Source: Nocardioidaceae bacterium UBA4001 (GTDB taxonomy: Bacteria > Actinomycetota > Actinomycetes > Propionibacteriales > Nocardioidaceae). From it: a DNA stretch of 25,234 nucleotides. Below, one piece after another: positions 25,099-25,234 of the stretch. Within the stretch, counting starts at the first letter, position 1. Each line of letters begins with the position of its first letter. The notes below the pieces were generated by a model. The model did no database searches, was not told the origin of the DNA, and was given only the letters and a program-made list of their open reading frames with translations. Both the position numbers and the translations under genes were made by a program. The stretch is from the NCBI GenBank assembly GCA_002384855.1, contig DGBP01000007.1, positions 1 through 25,234 of the forward strand, read 5' to 3'.

Positions 25099-25140
25099 GG
25101 CGGCCCGGTTGGCCGCCGTTATCCCTCAAGGCCGAGGGAT
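25099..25140. promoter_or_regulatory. two tandem inverted repeats upstream of xis
   Basis: GGCGGCC (25099-25105) with GGCCGCC (25111-25117), and ATCCCTC (25121-25127) with GAGGGAT (25134-25140), are two adjacent perfect 7-bp inverted repeats with 5- and 6-base spacers. They begin 18 bases before the xis start codon, so they are candidate operators for Xis autoregulation or control of a divergent gene beyond the window. The remaining 25141-25234 is pyrimidine-rich with no visible gene. Confidence 0.45.
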
Positions 25141-25234
25141 GTCCTCCGGTGGCCACCCCACTTCTCCCCGCTCCCCATCCCCTCCTCCCCCTGCCCTTCA
25201 CTGCCTCCCTTCTGGCCTTGACCCCGTCTGGTGG

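Overview
The window is high-GC DNA from an actinobacterium. The gene order tRNA-Leu, fhaA, fhaB, pstP, rodA, pbpA, pknA, pknB, DUF881, crgA, rhomboid protease, cyclophilin is the conserved actinobacterial cell-envelope signalling and division locus, which in mycobacteria and Streptomyces lies near the replication origin. The mix of neighbours (SURF1, DUF3817, a CrgA with an internal duplication) suggests a Nocardioides-like member of the Propionibacteriales; that placement is inference, since no rRNA or other marker is present.

Region 1 (1-9073, plus strand apart from the tRNA): a tRNA-Leu(CAG), then seven tightly coupled genes. Most junctions overlap by 1 to 8 bases, so this is one operon. 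It encodes two FHA phosphothreonine readers, a PP2C phosphatase, a SEDS glycosyltransferase with its partner class B PBP, and two membrane Ser/Thr kinases carrying PASTA domains. Together they sense the wall and control septal or polar peptidoglycan synthesis by reversible phosphorylation.

Region 2 (9093-13116): a DUF881 membrane protein divergent from crgA, a rhomboid protease and a cyclophilin on the minus strand, and an alanine-rich single-pass membrane protein. CrgA appears to be two CrgA units in tandem. The gap downstream of crgA holds a strong hairpin, a perfect palindrome and three DnaA-box-like 9-mers.

Region 3 (13185-17670, minus strand): an apparent operon surf1, DUF3817, patatin-like phospholipase, acyltransferase, then a separate secreted YVTN-type beta-propeller gene.

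Region 4 (17867-25234): a tRNA-Ala(UGC) followed by a mobile element. It carries a tyrosine integrase, an excisionase and two small Cys-containing proteins typical of integrative elements. Its cargo is a minus-strand operon: a YegP-like DUF1508 protein, the toxin-antitoxin/anti-phage pair DarT-DarG, and a 755-residue protein that combines a HEPN-like N-terminal region with a possible PD-(D/E)XK (Mrr-like QxK) nuclease motif. This last gene, tied to darTG, is the best candidate for something undescribed. The element runs off the right edge, and its integrase lies on the unusual (5') side of the tRNA gene.
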